Shown: positions 24,237-34,160 of the stretch, in pieces | How positions within the stretch are numbered: position 1 is the stretch's first letter | Layout of the letters: every line of letters begins with the position of its first letter | Origin: Clostridia bacterium | GTDB taxonomy: Bacteria; Bacillota_A; Clostridia; Christensenellales; Aristaeellaceae | Direction: 5' to 3' | NCBI GenBank assembly: GCA_017530275.1 | Contig: JAFXMP010000365.1 | Location: forward strand, 1-64,000 | Length of the DNA stretch: 64,000 nt | Translations under genes and position numbers: made by a program | Notes under the pieces: generated by a model | Told to the model about the DNA's origin: nothing | The model's input: the letters and a program-made list of their open reading frames with translations, nothing else | The model's database searches: none

Positions 24237-25130
24237 ATGAAGAAAATCATTTCGTTGGTCATGGTCATGGTCATGATGTGCACAGCGCTGGGCGCGCTGG
24301 CGGAAGGACAGCTTGCGCCTCTGTACGCCACGGTTGGCGAGGCGATGGAGGACAGCGACGAAGGCCGCCTCATCGCGGGCGGCGAGGGAAGCGACGAGGG
24401 TTACTATTTTGCCGTGGTCACGCAGAAGGATGGAAAATACTACCGCAGCGTGGCGTACTACGATGAAACCATGAGCGAACTGCAGGAAGCGAGCAACAAC
24501 CTGGACTATGAAGCGGAAGATTTCTTTGAAAAACTGGAAGCGGCGATGAATGCCGCCGACGAGTACCTGAAAACGCTGCCCATCGCCTACAGCGAAGTGT
24601 TCACGGCCGTGCCGCTGACGAACGAAGAGATGGAAGCCCACCTTGGGAAAACCCTGGCGCAGCTGACCGAAGAAGGCTTTGAAATCGTGAGCAACGGCAC
24701 GGAAGGCGGCGAGGAAGACGAGATCACCATCGTCTATTCCCTGCGTTATGGCGTCTATGACTACTATTGTGTGGTGGATGCGGACATAGACCAGTATTTC
24801 GCCGCCCAAGAGAACGGCACCGAAGGCGACTTGGTGGTAAAAAGCATGGAGGTAGCTGGCATCACGGTATTTGGATATGAAAAGCGGTTCCACACCGACG
24901 GCACTGTGGAAGAACCGGAAGATCCTTTCGCAGCATTCAGCGAGATCATGACGGAGATCATGACGCTCATTGAAAAGACACAGAATGGCGAAGAGATCGA
25001 CATCGAAAGCTTTGCTGCCACGCTGAAGGAGAATTACCCGGACTATGCGGACATGATCGATATGTATGTGACGCTGTTCCAGACCTACGGCGCGGAAGGT
25101 TTCACTTCGATGCTGACCCCTGCCGAATAA
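24237..25130 (+). CDS. Secreted acidic protein of unknown function
   Basis: A 297-residue protein with a signal peptide (MKKIISLVMVMVMMCTALGALA, cleavage before EG) and no membrane anchor or lipobox. The mature part is very acidic and contains a possible duplicated unit: YYFAVVTQKDGKYYRSVAYYDE near 50 and EITIVYSLRYGVYDYYCVVD near 165. No family was recognised. AAAGGAG precedes the ATG. It is first in a row of three secreted-protein genes, each with its own ribosome site and short gaps of 28-43 bp, so the three are probably co-transcribed and work outside the membrane. Confidence 0.7.
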   Translation: MKKIISLVMVMVMMCTALGALAEGQLAPLYATVGEAMEDSDEGRLIAGGEGSDEGYYFAVVTQKDGKYYRSVAYYDETMSELQEASNNLDYEAEDFFEKLEAAMNAADEYLKTLPIAYSEVFTAVPLTNEEMEAHLGKTLAQLTEEGFEIVSNGTEGGEEDEITIVYSLRYGVYDYYCVVDADIDQYFAAQENGTEGDLVVKSMEVAGITVFGYEKRFHTDGTVEEPEDPFAAFSEIMTEIMTLIEKTQNGEEIDIESFAATLKENYPDYADMIDMYVTLFQTYGAEGFTSMLTPAE

Positions 25131-25157
25131 GCTGTAATGTAAAAAGGAGGAAATCGT

Positions 25158-25775
25158 ATGACAAAAAAACTGCTTTCTCTGGCGCTGGCCGCTATCCTGC
25201 TCATGGCGCTCATCCCCGCCGCGCTGGCTGACAGCGAACGCACCATGTATGTGTACACTGAAAACGGCAAGTCCCTGAATGTGCGCAGTGCTCCCGTGGT
25301 GGCCGACAACATCGTGGCCCAGGCCAAATACGGCGAACCGGTGACCGTTGTAGCCACCAGCGCCAACGGCTGGTCCACCCTCTGGTGGCAGGACAATAAC
25401 GGCGAGTTCCGCTACTATTACGTGCAGAGCCGGTTCCTGGTGAATTACAAGCCCGGCGCGAAGCCCACCGCTTCCCCCAACACCACCCCTGCCCCCACCT
25501 CTACCACCGACGCGGCCAAGGTGCTTTCCGATATGAACTGGCAATTTACCACCGCCAAGAAAGTGTCTCCCTACACGGTGGTGGCCCGTCCCTCCCGCGC
25601 TTCCGGCTGGGTGAACCTGCGCTGGGCTCCCACCACCGAAGCGGAACGCATCGCCACCTGCCCCCAGGGCAAAGAACTGACCGTGCTGGTTGAAATGAAA
25701 AGCTGGTATCAGGTGCAGGACCCCGAAACCGGCATGATCGGCTTCATCAGCAACCAATACGTCGTCCGAAAATAA
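25158..25775 (+). CDS. Secreted protein with two SH3b-like domains
   Basis: A 205-residue exported protein with a signal peptide ending ALA-DS at about residue 25. Two bacterial SH3-like units are visible: residues about 30-95 (SLNVRSAPVVADNIVAQAKYGEPVTVV) and about 135-205 (GWVNLRWAPTTEAERIATCPQG, then GFISNQYV). A Pro/Thr linker (about 99-118) joins them. SH3b domains usually bind cell-wall peptides, so a wall-binding or sensor role is likely, with no catalytic domain present. It sits in the middle of the three-gene secreted cluster. Confidence 0.85.
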   Translation: MTKKLLSLALAAILLMALIPAALADSERTMYVYTENGKSLNVRSAPVVADNIVAQAKYGEPVTVVATSANGWSTLWWQDNNGEFRYYYVQSRFLVNYKPGAKPTASPNTTPAPTSTTDAAKVLSDMNWQFTTAKKVSPYTVVARPSRASGWVNLRWAPTTEAERIATCPQGKELTVLVEMKSWYQVQDPETGMIGFISNQYVVRK

Positions 25776-25818
25776 GGGAACGAATGACGGAACCAATCGT
25801 GAAAGGAGTCTTTGAAAC

Positions 25819-26364
25819 ATGATGAAGAAATTTCTTGCGTTCCTGCTTTGCCTGTCCATGCTGCTGGGCTGCGCGGCCCTGGCCGAAACGGAAAAGGCTT
25901 CCCTGGGCGTTGTGAACGTGAACTGCGCTTTTGAACTCAAGTGCGCGCTGCCAGAGGGCTACAGCCTGAAGGTGCTTTTCAGCGAAACGCACTTCTGCCT
26001 CGCCTCGGTGAATCCTGAAGACGAGACCAAGCCCACCCTGATGATTTCCGTCGCCTACAATGAACTGTATTCCGATGTGGAGCGGATCAACGATCTGGAT
26101 GAGGAAACCCTCAAAAGGATCGAAGACAGCTTCCGGGATGAAGACGACGTGGAAATCACCTCTATGGAAACCGCTTACGGCACCCGGCTGATGGTGGTCA
26201 AGGAAGTCTCCGACAGCGTGGACTATCTGGACTTCTACACCATCTACAAGGGCTATGAAGTGGAACTGGTTCTGATTCACGCGAACGAAGGCGAATCCAT
26301 TACGGAAGCGGAAATTCAGATGGCTGTGAAGTTCCTCAGCGAGATGGATTTTGTGAGCGTGTAA
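25819..26364 (+). CDS. Secreted protein of unknown function
   Basis: A 181-residue protein with signal peptide MMKKFLAFLLCLSMLLGCAALA-ET. The segment LLGCAA could be read as a lipobox, but AALA-E is also a good signal peptidase I site. The mature part (CALPEGYSLKVLF, LMISVAYNELYSDVERINDLDEETL, YKGYEVELVLIH) looks like a compact alpha/beta domain similar in feel to PsbP/LpqN-type proteins, but no family can be assigned. AAAGGAG precedes the ATG. Last of the three secreted-protein genes; a bidirectional terminator follows. Confidence 0.7.
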   Translation: MMKKFLAFLLCLSMLLGCAALAETEKASLGVVNVNCAFELKCALPEGYSLKVLFSETHFCLASVNPEDETKPTLMISVAYNELYSDVERINDLDEETLKRIEDSFRDEDDVEITSMETAYGTRLMVVKEVSDSVDYLDFYTIYKGYEVELVLIHANEGESITEAEIQMAVKFLSEMDFVSV

Positions 26365-26440
26365 ACCTATCAGAATAAAGCGAGGCATTCGTCGTCCGCG
26401 CTCTGATAGATAGGCTGCGTTCGTTAGGATAACATAAAAA

Positions 26441-26478
26441 AAACTCCGGCACGGCATGACGCTGTGTCGGAGTTTTTA
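26441..26478. terminator. Bidirectional terminator
   Basis: AAAAACTCCGGCAC pairs with GTGTCGGAGTTTTT. It separates the secreted-protein cluster from the convergent rny gene. Confidence 0.85.
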
Positions 26479-26490
26479 TAGAGATTTGTT

Positions 26491-28053
26491 CTATTTCGCG
26501 TATTCGGTGCTGCGGGTTTCGCGGATCACGTTCACGCGGATCTGGCCGGGGTATTCCATTTCCTTTTCGATGCGCTTGGCGATTTCCTTGGCCATCACCT
26601 TGGTGCCCTCGTCGGTCACATCCTCGGGCTTGACCATGATGCGCACCTCGCGGCCGGACTGGATGGCGAAGCACTTTTCCACGCCGGTGAAGGAATTGGC
26701 GATTTCCTCCAGCTTGGTCAGGCGCTTGATGTAGTTCTCCAGGCTCTCGCGGCGTGCGCCGGGCCGGGCTGCGCTGATAGCGTCGGCGGCTTGCACCAGC
26801 ACGGCTTCCACCGTCTGGGGTTCCACGTCGTTGTGGTGGGCCAGGATAGCGTGGATCACATCGGGGCTTTCGTGATACTTCCGGGCCAGCTCGCCGCCTA
26901 AGGATACGTGGGTGCCCTCCTGTTCGTGGTCCACGGCCTTGCCGATGTCGTGCAGCAGGCCCGCGCGCTTGGCCAGGGCCACGTCGGCGCCCAGCTCGGC
27001 GGCCATGAGGCCCGCCAGGTGACTCACCTCAATGGAGTGCTTGAGCACGTTCTGACCGTAGCTGGTGCGGAACTTCATGCGGCCCAGCAGCTTCACCAGC
27101 TCGGGATGGATGCCGTGCTGGCCGGTTTCAAATACGGCCTGCTCGCCAGCCTCGCGGATCTGGTTTTCCACTTCTTTCTTGGCTTTTTCCACGCATTCCT
27201 CGATGCGGGCGGGGTGGATGCGGCCGTCCATGATCAGCTTTTCAATGGCCAATCGGGCGATTTCCCGCCGCACGGGATCGAACGCGGACACGATCACCGC
27301 TTCGGGGGTATCGTCGATGATCAGGTCAACGCCGGTGGCGGTTTCCAGGGCGCGGATGTTGCGGCCCTCGCGGCCGATGATGCGGCCCTTCATATCGTCG
27401 TTGGGCAGGTTGATAACGGATACGGTGGTTTCCGCCACATGATCGGCGGCGCATTTTTGAATGGCCAGGGCGATGATGTTCCGGGCCTTCTTTTCGCCCT
27501 CCTCCTTGGCGCGGCTTTCGATATCCCGCACCGTGGCGGCGGCGTCGTGAAACGCTTCCTTCTGCACCCGGTCGATCACCATCTGCCGGGCTTCGTCCTG
27601 GGTCATGGTGGCGATGCGTTCCAGCTCCGCCACCTGCTTATCTTTGATTTCCCGGGTCTCGTCCTCCAGCTTTTGAACGTCGGCGTATTTATCGTTCAGG
27701 CTTTCCTCGCGCTTGTCCAGATTGTCCTTGCGCTTATCCAGCTGGCTTTCCCGTTTGTCCAAGGTTTCTTCCCGCTGCTCGATGCGGCGTTCGCCGCGCT
27801 GCATTTCCGTGCGGCGGGCGCGGCTTTCCTTGTCCAGCTCACTTTTTAAGTGCAGTATTTCTTCCTTTGCCGCCAGGATCATTTCTTTCTTATTGTCTTC
27901 CGCTTTCCGGGTCGCGTCGTCCAGCAGCTTTTTGGCGTACTCTTCCGTGCGGCCGATTTTCTTTTCCGCAACGTTCTTGCGGTAAATGAATCCGCCGCAG
28001 CCACCGGCCGCAGCCGCAACCAGGATCAGCAGGATCCATATGATAGGATGCAT
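26491..28053 (-). CDS. rny: Ribonuclease Y
   Basis: A 520-residue membrane-anchored endoribonuclease that starts mRNA decay. Residues 1-25 form the N-terminal transmembrane helix. Residues about 28-200 are a long charged coiled coil with [13 protein letters not shown] repeats. A KH RNA-binding domain covers about 210-275 ([22 protein letters not shown]). The HD phosphohydrolase domain covers about 335-430 with [10 protein letters not shown] and [12 protein letters not shown], containing the metal-binding His-Asp pair. AAGGAGG is 11 bp upstream of the ATG. Length and domain order are fully typical of Firmicutes. Confidence 0.97.
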   Translation of the reverse strand: MHPIIWILLILVAAAAGGCGGFIYRKNVAEKKIGRTEEYAKKLLDDATRKAEDNKKEMILAAKEEILHLKSELDKESRARRTEMQRGERRIEQREETLDKRESQLDKRKDNLDKREESLNDKYADVQKLEDETREIKDKQVAELERIATMTQDEARQMVIDRVQKEAFHDAAATVRDIESRAKEEGEKKARNIIALAIQKCAADHVAETTVSVINLPNDDMKGRIIGREGRNIRALETATGVDLIIDDTPEAVIVSAFDPVRREIARLAIEKLIMDGRIHPARIEECVEKAKKEVENQIREAGEQAVFETGQHGIHPELVKLLGRMKFRTSYGQNVLKHSIEVSHLAGLMAAELGADVALAKRAGLLHDIGKAVDHEQEGTHVSLGGELARKYHESPDVIHAILAHHNDVEPQTVEAVLVQAADAISAARPGARRESLENYIKRLTKLEEIANSFTGVEKCFAIQSGREVRIMVKPEDVTDEGTKVMAKEIAKRIEKEMEYPGQIRVNVIRETRSTEYAK

Positions 28054-28468
28054 TTGCTTGTTTTTCCTCCTTCCTTATATTTTTTTCAAGATGCGTATCG
28101 ATTGCGTCGTTGTGGTTGTTACAAGCGAAAAACCGCACGAAACAAACCGTTGTTCCGCACGGCAAAAGCTGAATCCCGATACCGCGTGCTTTTTTTGCAC
28201 GCAAGCATACACACACCCAAACACAATGGCGCGGCCAGAATGTCTTCCATCACCCGCGTCCTATGGAAAAGCGGCAAACGCCTGCAAAAGAATACGGAAA
28301 AGCAACCCTGTATCCGAAAACAGCTTCCCGGCGCTGCCCAAACAACGCCTTTTTCAGCCGTACAAATATATTTTACACTTTTGTAATGATTATGTCAAGC
28401 GATACGAAGACGAAAATTCGAATGTTTTTCCGTTTTGGCTGGATACGCGGCATTCCAAAACACAAAGT
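28054..28468. other. Intergenic region upstream of rny
   Basis: About 415 bp between the rny start and the terminator of the CE15-like gene. It must hold the rny promoter, but no consensus promoter, repeat or structured RNA stands out. Confidence 0.5.
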
Positions 28469-28500
28469 GGGACGCTGCCGGAGAAGGCAGCGTCCCATTG
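28469..28500 (-). terminator. Terminator of the CE15-like gene
   Basis: Perfect 11-bp stem GGGACGCTGCC/GGCAGCGTCCC with a GGAGAA loop. On the minus strand it is followed by ACTTTGTGTTTT. Confidence 0.75.
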
Positions 28501-28517
28501 TTTCAGATTATTGCAGC

Positions 28518-31469
28518 TTACTTGGCGGCGGTGGTGATCTGCATGGGGCCGCCGATCATGTTGCCGTTCATGTCCACGGAGCGGAACAGGAACATGCTCA
28601 CTTCCCGATCCACAGGCGCGCCATAGGTAACGGTGACGGCGGTGCCTTCCTCGTTCCAGGCGTAGGTGAAGCTGTCCACGTTCACGGCCAGGGCGAAATC
28701 GTTCTTGTTCACGGGCTGGCTGAAAGCGATGGTGCAGCTTTCCGGCGTGCTGTCCGCCACGGTGATTTCGGCGGCGTAAGCGCTGTCGCCGGCTGCGGTA
28801 ACAACGGGCCGGATCTCGTCGATGGGCTTCAGATTGCCTTCCGCGTCGTAATCGTACACCCAGTTGCCCAGGATGGGCCAGTAGTTCTCATCCTTGGGCA
28901 GGCCCTTGGCGGGGGTGTTCTGGCGCAGTTCAGGCTCCCATACGGGGGTCTGGGTGCTGATGGTGTTGTAGGTGGTCTTGAAACGCATACGGCCGGCGGA
29001 GGGCTCGTACTTCTCCAGCTCCACGTCCATGGCGATCACGTAGCCCTGCAGGGCTTCGATCTTGGCGTTGCGCATGGAGTAAACCACCGTGGCGCCCATG
29101 GGCACGTTGAAGCCCATGGTGTCGGGGTACAGGGTGATGGTCGCGCCGAAGGGCTGGAGGTAGCCGCTCTGGGGCACCACCGTGCCGTCGGCCAGGGTGA
29201 TCTTGTTGTCGTAGTCGTAGATATCGGTGGGGATGGGTTCGCCGTCCAGGTACAGCAGCACGGGATCGGCGGGATCGTCGTAGTTGGTCAGCTTGGTGGT
29301 GAAGCAGATGCCGGAGCCCGCGTCGTGGCCCAGGGCGCTGTTGTCGGTGATGGAATGCCGCAGGGCGTCATAAATGGTCCAGCCGCAGATTTCGATGGGG
29401 CGTTCGTCCAGATCGCCGATCGTTTTGGCGGCGTAACGGCCCGCCATGGCCTGCTCGGCGGTGATGGCGATTTCGGCCACGCCGTCCTTGGCGTCAGCGG
29501 ACAGCACCGTGCCGTCCGGCAGGGTCAGTTCCACCTTGGCGGCGTCGGTATGGAAATAGAAGGTCATGGGCACGCCTTCGGTCACATTGTTCTGATCGGT
29601 CCACAGGATATGCTTGCCGGGGCGGCTCCACTTGATCATGGCGGAGGACAGGTAATAGGGATACCGGGTCATTTCGGCGGCGGTTTCAAATTCCTTGGTG
29701 GGCAGGATGGTGCCGTTGCCGTCGATGGCGTCCCGGCCGTTTTCCTTGGTCATCTGGGGATGATACTTGCGCACGTACTTTTCGACGCCGTAGTACAGAT
29801 GATCCATGACCGCCATCAGCTCGGGCAGGTCGCGGTCCTGGTTGGCGTGGGCCTGGTCGCGGGCCACGGCCATCACGTTGCCGCCCTGGCCGATGAATTC
29901 AAAGGCTTCCTGTGCGGCCAGCATGTTCAGGATGGTGGCGGGATGGTTGCCCCAGGCGTCCTGCGCTTCGCCGGTCCAGGTGAGCAGGTAGCGCTCTTCC
30001 TTGGGGGTGGCGAAGGAAGCCAGGATGGAATGGGTGTCGAAGGGGGTATTGTCCGCCAGATCGGGCCGGACGGTAAAGATCTGCGCACGATCCAGGAACC
30101 ACTGATCCTCGCCGGTATTCTGCACGGCGCGCTGCATGGTTTCATTCAGGCCGTAGGCGAAATCATGCACCACAACGCCGCCGCCCTGGTTCTGCACCGG
30201 GGGCTCGTAGCTGAACAGTTCGCCTTCGGTCACATACCGGAAGCCCGTGGTGCCGCCCGCGCCGGAATCGTCGGGGGCCACGATGTCAAAGCGGGTGCCG
30301 CCGTTGTCGCCCGTATCATACAGGGCGGCCATCAGGGCGCGCTTGCCGTTGTTGGAGCAGCCGGTGACGGCGGAAGAGTACACGTCGATGTCAGGGATGA
30401 TGACGTTCTCATTCAGCGCGGCTTTTTCTTCCGCAGTCAGCAGCATGTAGTTTTCGATGGCGTCCATGGCGCGGCTGGCGATCCAGCCGGAGTGCATCAA
30501 ATCGCCGCTGTCCACCATGTATTCGTTTTCGGTGGTGTTGTCGTTATGCACCACGATGTCCTTGGGCGGATACAGCTTTTCGTACACGCTCACCTGGCCG
30601 TTGTCGGGATCGGCGGTGTCGTTCACCTGAATGTAGGCGTAGCCGTTATCGTTCAGGGTCACGATCTGCTGTTCCGTCAGGCCGCTGATGGCCACCACCA
30701 GGGGATAGCCGGCGCCGTAGCGGCTGGAATGGGCGTCGCGCACCACGCCGTCCACCTTGGGCGCTTCCGCGGGGAAGCGGATGTTGAAGGTCCATTTCAC
30801 GCCTTCCTTGGCCGCTTCGGACACATAGGCCGCGTTATCCGGGTTGGTGTCCTTGATGAGCATTTCCACGGTGACGGTGGGCAGGGTCACCCGCGTCACG
30901 GCGTCGGCGTGCTCCGTCCAGGTGTCGCCCTCCTTCCAGGGGGCCAGGCCCTCGGCCATTTCGTAGCCTTCGCCGTGATACACGAAGTCAGCGGCGGGAG
31001 CGATGTCGGCGTACACCATGCCCATGCCCCAGCGGCTGAAATCACGGGCGGAGTAGGTCACGGCCCCTTCGGGCAGGTTGGGCAGGGCGCTGTAGCCCCA
31101 GGGCCCCGGCGCGCCGTTCATCACGCCGGGCGCCCAGTTGTAGGCGTAGTTTTCACGCACGGCGGTTACCGTCGTATCCGACTTGAGCGGATCCATCCGG
31201 CTGCCGTACAGGTAATACTGGGCCATGTCCCGGATCTCGGCGGCGCGGGCGTCCCATTCCTCCGGGGTTTCCACCCGTCCGCTGCCGTCGGGGTCGGCGG
31301 ACGCGTCGAAGAATTCAAACAGATCCGGCAGGCTGGGATTCTCCGGCAGGTTTTCCAGCTCCGCGGGATAGGGGAAGTAGCTGCGCGGCGCTTCCGTGTT
31401 TTCCGCCAGCACGGGCACAGCGGAAAGAAGCATCACCGCGGCGAGAAACAGACTCAGGGTTTTCTTCAT
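28518..31469 (-). CDS. Large secreted CE15-like (glucuronoyl) esterase
   Basis: A 983-residue exported protein, signal peptide ending VLA-EN at about 22. Residues about 45-600 resemble carbohydrate esterase family 15: LPDLFEFFD and TPEEWDARAAEIRDMAQYYLYG near the N-terminus, the nucleophile motif VTGCSNNGKRAL near residue 365, then APDDSGAGG where CE15 enzymes normally have PQESGxGG. The likely histidine lies in DQAHANQDRD near 545. CE15 enzymes cut lignin-glucuronoxylan ester bonds. The protein is about twice the usual 400-450 residues, with a long insert between core strands and a C-terminal 350 residues of beta-rich Ig-like sequence. Esterase fold is likely; substrate is inference. Confidence 0.7.
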   Translation of the reverse strand: MKKTLSLFLAAVMLLSAVPVLAENTEAPRSYFPYPAELENLPENPSLPDLFEFFDASADPDGSGRVETPEEWDARAAEIRDMAQYYLYGSRMDPLKSDTTVTAVRENYAYNWAPGVMNGAPGPWGYSALPNLPEGAVTYSARDFSRWGMGMVYADIAPAADFVYHGEGYEMAEGLAPWKEGDTWTEHADAVTRVTLPTVTVEMLIKDTNPDNAAYVSEAAKEGVKWTFNIRFPAEAPKVDGVVRDAHSSRYGAGYPLVVAISGLTEQQIVTLNDNGYAYIQVNDTADPDNGQVSVYEKLYPPKDIVVHNDNTTENEYMVDSGDLMHSGWIASRAMDAIENYMLLTAEEKAALNENVIIPDIDVYSSAVTGCSNNGKRALMAALYDTGDNGGTRFDIVAPDDSGAGGTTGFRYVTEGELFSYEPPVQNQGGGVVVHDFAYGLNETMQRAVQNTGEDQWFLDRAQIFTVRPDLADNTPFDTHSILASFATPKEERYLLTWTGEAQDAWGNHPATILNMLAAQEAFEFIGQGGNVMAVARDQAHANQDRDLPELMAVMDHLYYGVEKYVRKYHPQMTKENGRDAIDGNGTILPTKEFETAAEMTRYPYYLSSAMIKWSRPGKHILWTDQNNVTEGVPMTFYFHTDAAKVELTLPDGTVLSADAKDGVAEIAITAEQAMAGRYAAKTIGDLDERPIEICGWTIYDALRHSITDNSALGHDAGSGICFTTKLTNYDDPADPVLLYLDGEPIPTDIYDYDNKITLADGTVVPQSGYLQPFGATITLYPDTMGFNVPMGATVVYSMRNAKIEALQGYVIAMDVELEKYEPSAGRMRFKTTYNTISTQTPVWEPELRQNTPAKGLPKDENYWPILGNWVYDYDAEGNLKPIDEIRPVVTAAGDSAYAAEITVADSTPESCTIAFSQPVNKNDFALAVNVDSFTYAWNEEGTAVTVTYGAPVDREVSMFLFRSVDMNGNMIGGPMQITTAAK

Positions 31470-31715
31470 GGTCTTTCCCTCTTTTCATATTTGGCTGTTC
31501 ACCTTCTCCCCGGCAGGGGAAAAGGAACGGCTTTTCATTGTGTCTATTATATACAATTTTGCCCGTTTTTTCAATGCCTCCCGCGTTTTTTTTCGGCTGA
31601 TATGACATGCGGGATGTTGGCGTCAGGAAGCTGCCTGTTGACCAGCATTGTATAATTCGCTACTCATTTGCTGAAATGCTTCAATTTGAATATTGGTACG
31701 ATGGCAACAAAAAAC
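31470..31715. other. Upstream region of the CE15-like gene
   Basis: About 245 AT-richer bases between the esterase start and the hppA terminator. GAGGGAAAGACC lies before the ATG. A TATAAT-like sequence on the minus strand appears near 31545-31550, but a matching -35 is not convincing. Nothing else seen. Confidence 0.4.
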
Positions 31716-31755
31716 ACGCGAAAAGCGGAAACGAATCTCGCTTTTCGCGCGTTGG
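31716..31755 (-). terminator. hppA terminator
   Basis: CGCGAAAAGCG pairs with CGCTTTTCGCG around GAAACGAATCT. On the minus strand it is followed by TGTTTTTTG. Confidence 0.85.
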
Positions 31756-31772
31756 TTTTCTGATGGATGCTC

Positions 31773-33923
31773 TTACCGGATCAGAGTGATATTGCGGAAC
31801 ACGCTGACCAGGGTATTGGCGACAGTGGACATGGTTTTGATGAAAATATCCAGCGCCACGCCCACAACGTCCTTGCGGGTATCGCCCACGGTGTCGCCGG
31901 TAACGGCGGCCTTATGGGCAGCGGAGCCCTTGCCGTGGCCCGCCAGCGCGCCGGATTCGATGTACTTCTTGGCGTTGTCGAACGCGCCGCCGCTGGTGCC
32001 CATGAACAGGGCCCGGGGAATAGCCACGATGGTGGCGCCGATGAGCAGGCCGCCCACGAAGTCCACGCCGAAGAGGAAGCCGCCGATGACGGGAATGACC
32101 ATGGCCAGGATGGAGGGCACCAGCATCTTTTTCAGGGCCTGCTTGGCGGCCAGCTCGATCATGCGGTTGTAGTCGGGGGTCTTTTCACCGGCCAGCACCT
32201 CGGGGGTCAGCTGCTTGTCGCCCTCGTCGGCCATGAGCTTGGCGGATTCGATGGTGTTGTCGGTGAGCATGGCGGAGAAGTATTCCACCAGCGCGCCGCC
32301 GATGATAGCGCCCGCCACCACCACGAAGGAGGCGATGTTCAGGTTCATTTCGGAGGAATAGTTGCCCACGTAGCTGACGATCAGGGACACGGTGGCGAAG
32401 GCGGCGGAGCCGATGGCGAAACCCTTGCCCACGGCGGCGGTGGTGTTGCCCACGGCGTCCAGCTTGTCGGTGATCACGCGCACGTTGGCGTCCAGGTGGC
32501 AGCTTTCGGCAAGACCGCCCGCGTTGTCGGCGATGGGGCCGAAGGCGTCGATGGATACGGTAGCGCCCACGAAGGCCAGCATGCCCAGGGCGGCTGTGGC
32601 TACGCCGTAAATGCCCGCCAGCTTGCCGGATACGAACAGCGCAAGGCCGATCACCAGCACAGGCAGCAGCACGGAACGGGAACCCACGGCGTCGCCCTTG
32701 GTGACCACGAAGGCTTCGCCCTCGGGGGCCATTTCGGCCAGGGTGCGGGTGGGCTTATAATCGGTGGAGGTATAGTATTCGGTGATGGAGCCGATGGCTA
32801 CGCCGCTCAGGATGCCCAGCACCGTGCAGATCCAGGGGGAGGCCCAGCCGGCGGCCCAGCCGTATTCATCCTTGAGCACGGCGGCGTCAGCGCCCGCGAA
32901 GCAGATGATGGCGGCCACGAAGCCCAGCACCACGGTGAGCCCGGCGGAGATCCAGGTGGCCAGGTTCAATTCCCGGGAGGGATTGTCGCTCATCTTTTTC
33001 CGGTCGGCGTAGAACAGGCCCAGCAGACAGGAGAGCAGGCCCATGCCAGCCAGCACCACGGGGAAGGTGATGGTGCCGTTAAAGACCTTTTCCAGCACTT
33101 CCATGCTTTCGGTGAATTTGGTTTCATAGCTCTGGAACAGGATCACGGCGATCATCAGCGCGGCGGAAATGGTGGCCACGAAGGATTCCAGCAGGTCCGA
33201 GCAGTTGCCCGCGATATCGTTCACGTTGTCGCCGATAAAGTCCGCGATCACGTTGGGCACGCGGGAATCGTCCTCGGGCAGGTCGTTGCGGACCTTCGCC
33301 AGGATGTCGGCGGAAATGTCCGCCGCCTTGGTGTAGTTGCCGCCCGCCACGCGGTTGAACATAGCCACCAGAGAGCAGCCCAGAGAATAAGTGGAAATGC
33401 GCATGATGGTGGGGTTCACGCCCGCCAGGGAGGTGACCAGGCCGCCGCCTGTCACGTCATGCCGAACACTGCCGAAGATGATCAGGATACAGGTCAGGCC
33501 CAGCAGACCCAGGGCCTGCACGGAAAGGCCGGAGATGGAGCCGCCGCACAGGGCCACCTTCACCGTTTCGCCGATGGAAAGGCTTTCCCGGGCTTTGTTG
33601 GCGGTGCGCACGTTGGCGTAGGTGGCGCTGCGCATGCCCACCACGCAGGCGCAGGAGCTCATGAGCGCGCCGAAGAGGAACGTGATGCCGCTGGTGGCTT
33701 CCACGAACAGGCTGAAGACCAGCGCCAGCAGGATCACCACGATGATGATGGTCTTGTATTCGGTTTTCATGAATGTGTTCGCGCCGGAACGGATGATCCC
33801 GGCCATTTCAGCCATTTCCTGGGTACCCTCAGGCATCTTGCGGATGCGCTGATAGTTGTACACCACGTAGGCAATGGCCGCCGCGATGACCAGCAGCACA
33901 AGAATGTACCATACCACAGACAT
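31773..33923 (-). CDS. hppA: Membrane-bound ion-pumping pyrophosphatase (K+-dependent type)
   Basis: A 716-residue, roughly 16-helix protein that uses PPi hydrolysis to pump Na+ or H+ out of the cytoplasm. Catalytic loops are visible: YTKAADISADILAKV and PEDDSR near residue 190-210, then IADFIGDNVNDIAG, and near the C-terminus SGGAFDNAKKYIE with GDTVGDTRKD. GNTTAAVGKG carries Ala at the position that is Lys in K+-independent enzymes, so K+ dependence is predicted; most such enzymes in anaerobes pump Na+. The ATG at 33923 is preferred because GGAGG lies upstream and MSVVWYILVLLVI starts the first helix; the longer frame to 33989 is hydrophilic. Confidence 0.95.
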   Translation of the reverse strand: MSVVWYILVLLVIAAAIAYVVYNYQRIRKMPEGTQEMAEMAGIIRSGANTFMKTEYKTIIIVVILLALVFSLFVEATSGITFLFGALMSSCACVVGMRSATYANVRTANKARESLSIGETVKVALCGGSISGLSVQALGLLGLTCILIIFGSVRHDVTGGGLVTSLAGVNPTIMRISTYSLGCSLVAMFNRVAGGNYTKAADISADILAKVRNDLPEDDSRVPNVIADFIGDNVNDIAGNCSDLLESFVATISAALMIAVILFQSYETKFTESMEVLEKVFNGTITFPVVLAGMGLLSCLLGLFYADRKKMSDNPSRELNLATWISAGLTVVLGFVAAIICFAGADAAVLKDEYGWAAGWASPWICTVLGILSGVAIGSITEYYTSTDYKPTRTLAEMAPEGEAFVVTKGDAVGSRSVLLPVLVIGLALFVSGKLAGIYGVATAALGMLAFVGATVSIDAFGPIADNAGGLAESCHLDANVRVITDKLDAVGNTTAAVGKGFAIGSAAFATVSLIVSYVGNYSSEMNLNIASFVVVAGAIIGGALVEYFSAMLTDNTIESAKLMADEGDKQLTPEVLAGEKTPDYNRMIELAAKQALKKMLVPSILAMVIPVIGGFLFGVDFVGGLLIGATIVAIPRALFMGTSGGAFDNAKKYIESGALAGHGKGSAAHKAAVTGDTVGDTRKDVVGVALDIFIKTMSTVANTLVSVFRNITLIR

Positions 33924-34031
33924 ATGAGGCCGCCTCCGATCAGAATTATCGTTTGGTGAGCGGAAAACCGATATGGTTCCCGATCCCATCCCATTATATA
34001 TTATAGTAGCGCCGCCCGCGTTCCGTCAATA

Positions 34032-34102
34032 GCGGAATGCAAATTTTGGCGCATTCCGCCGCGCAACTCCCGATTGAAAAAGCGGGGGAAAAATGCTATA
34101 AT
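34032..34102 (+). promoter_or_regulatory. pgsA promoter with upstream inverted repeat
   Basis: TTGAAA (34074-34079), 17 bp, TATAAT (34097-34102). Just upstream is an inverted repeat GCGGAATGC/GCATTCCGC (34032-34059), between the divergent hppA and pgsA promoters. Confidence 0.7.
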
Positions 34103-34160
34103 CAGGCAAGGGAGCGCAAGACCGCGCTTTTCCATGATTGGATATACTGGAGAATATACC

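Noticed and set aside
28263..31655. Plus-strand open frame of 1130 codons antisense to the CE15-like gene
   Set aside because: Composition (Gly, Val, His) is that of an antisense shadow; the minus strand has a signal peptide, catalytic motif and terminator.
31767..33959. Plus-strand open frame of 730 codons over hppA
   Set aside because: Low-complexity His/Gly/Ala sequence antisense to a conserved pyrophosphatase.
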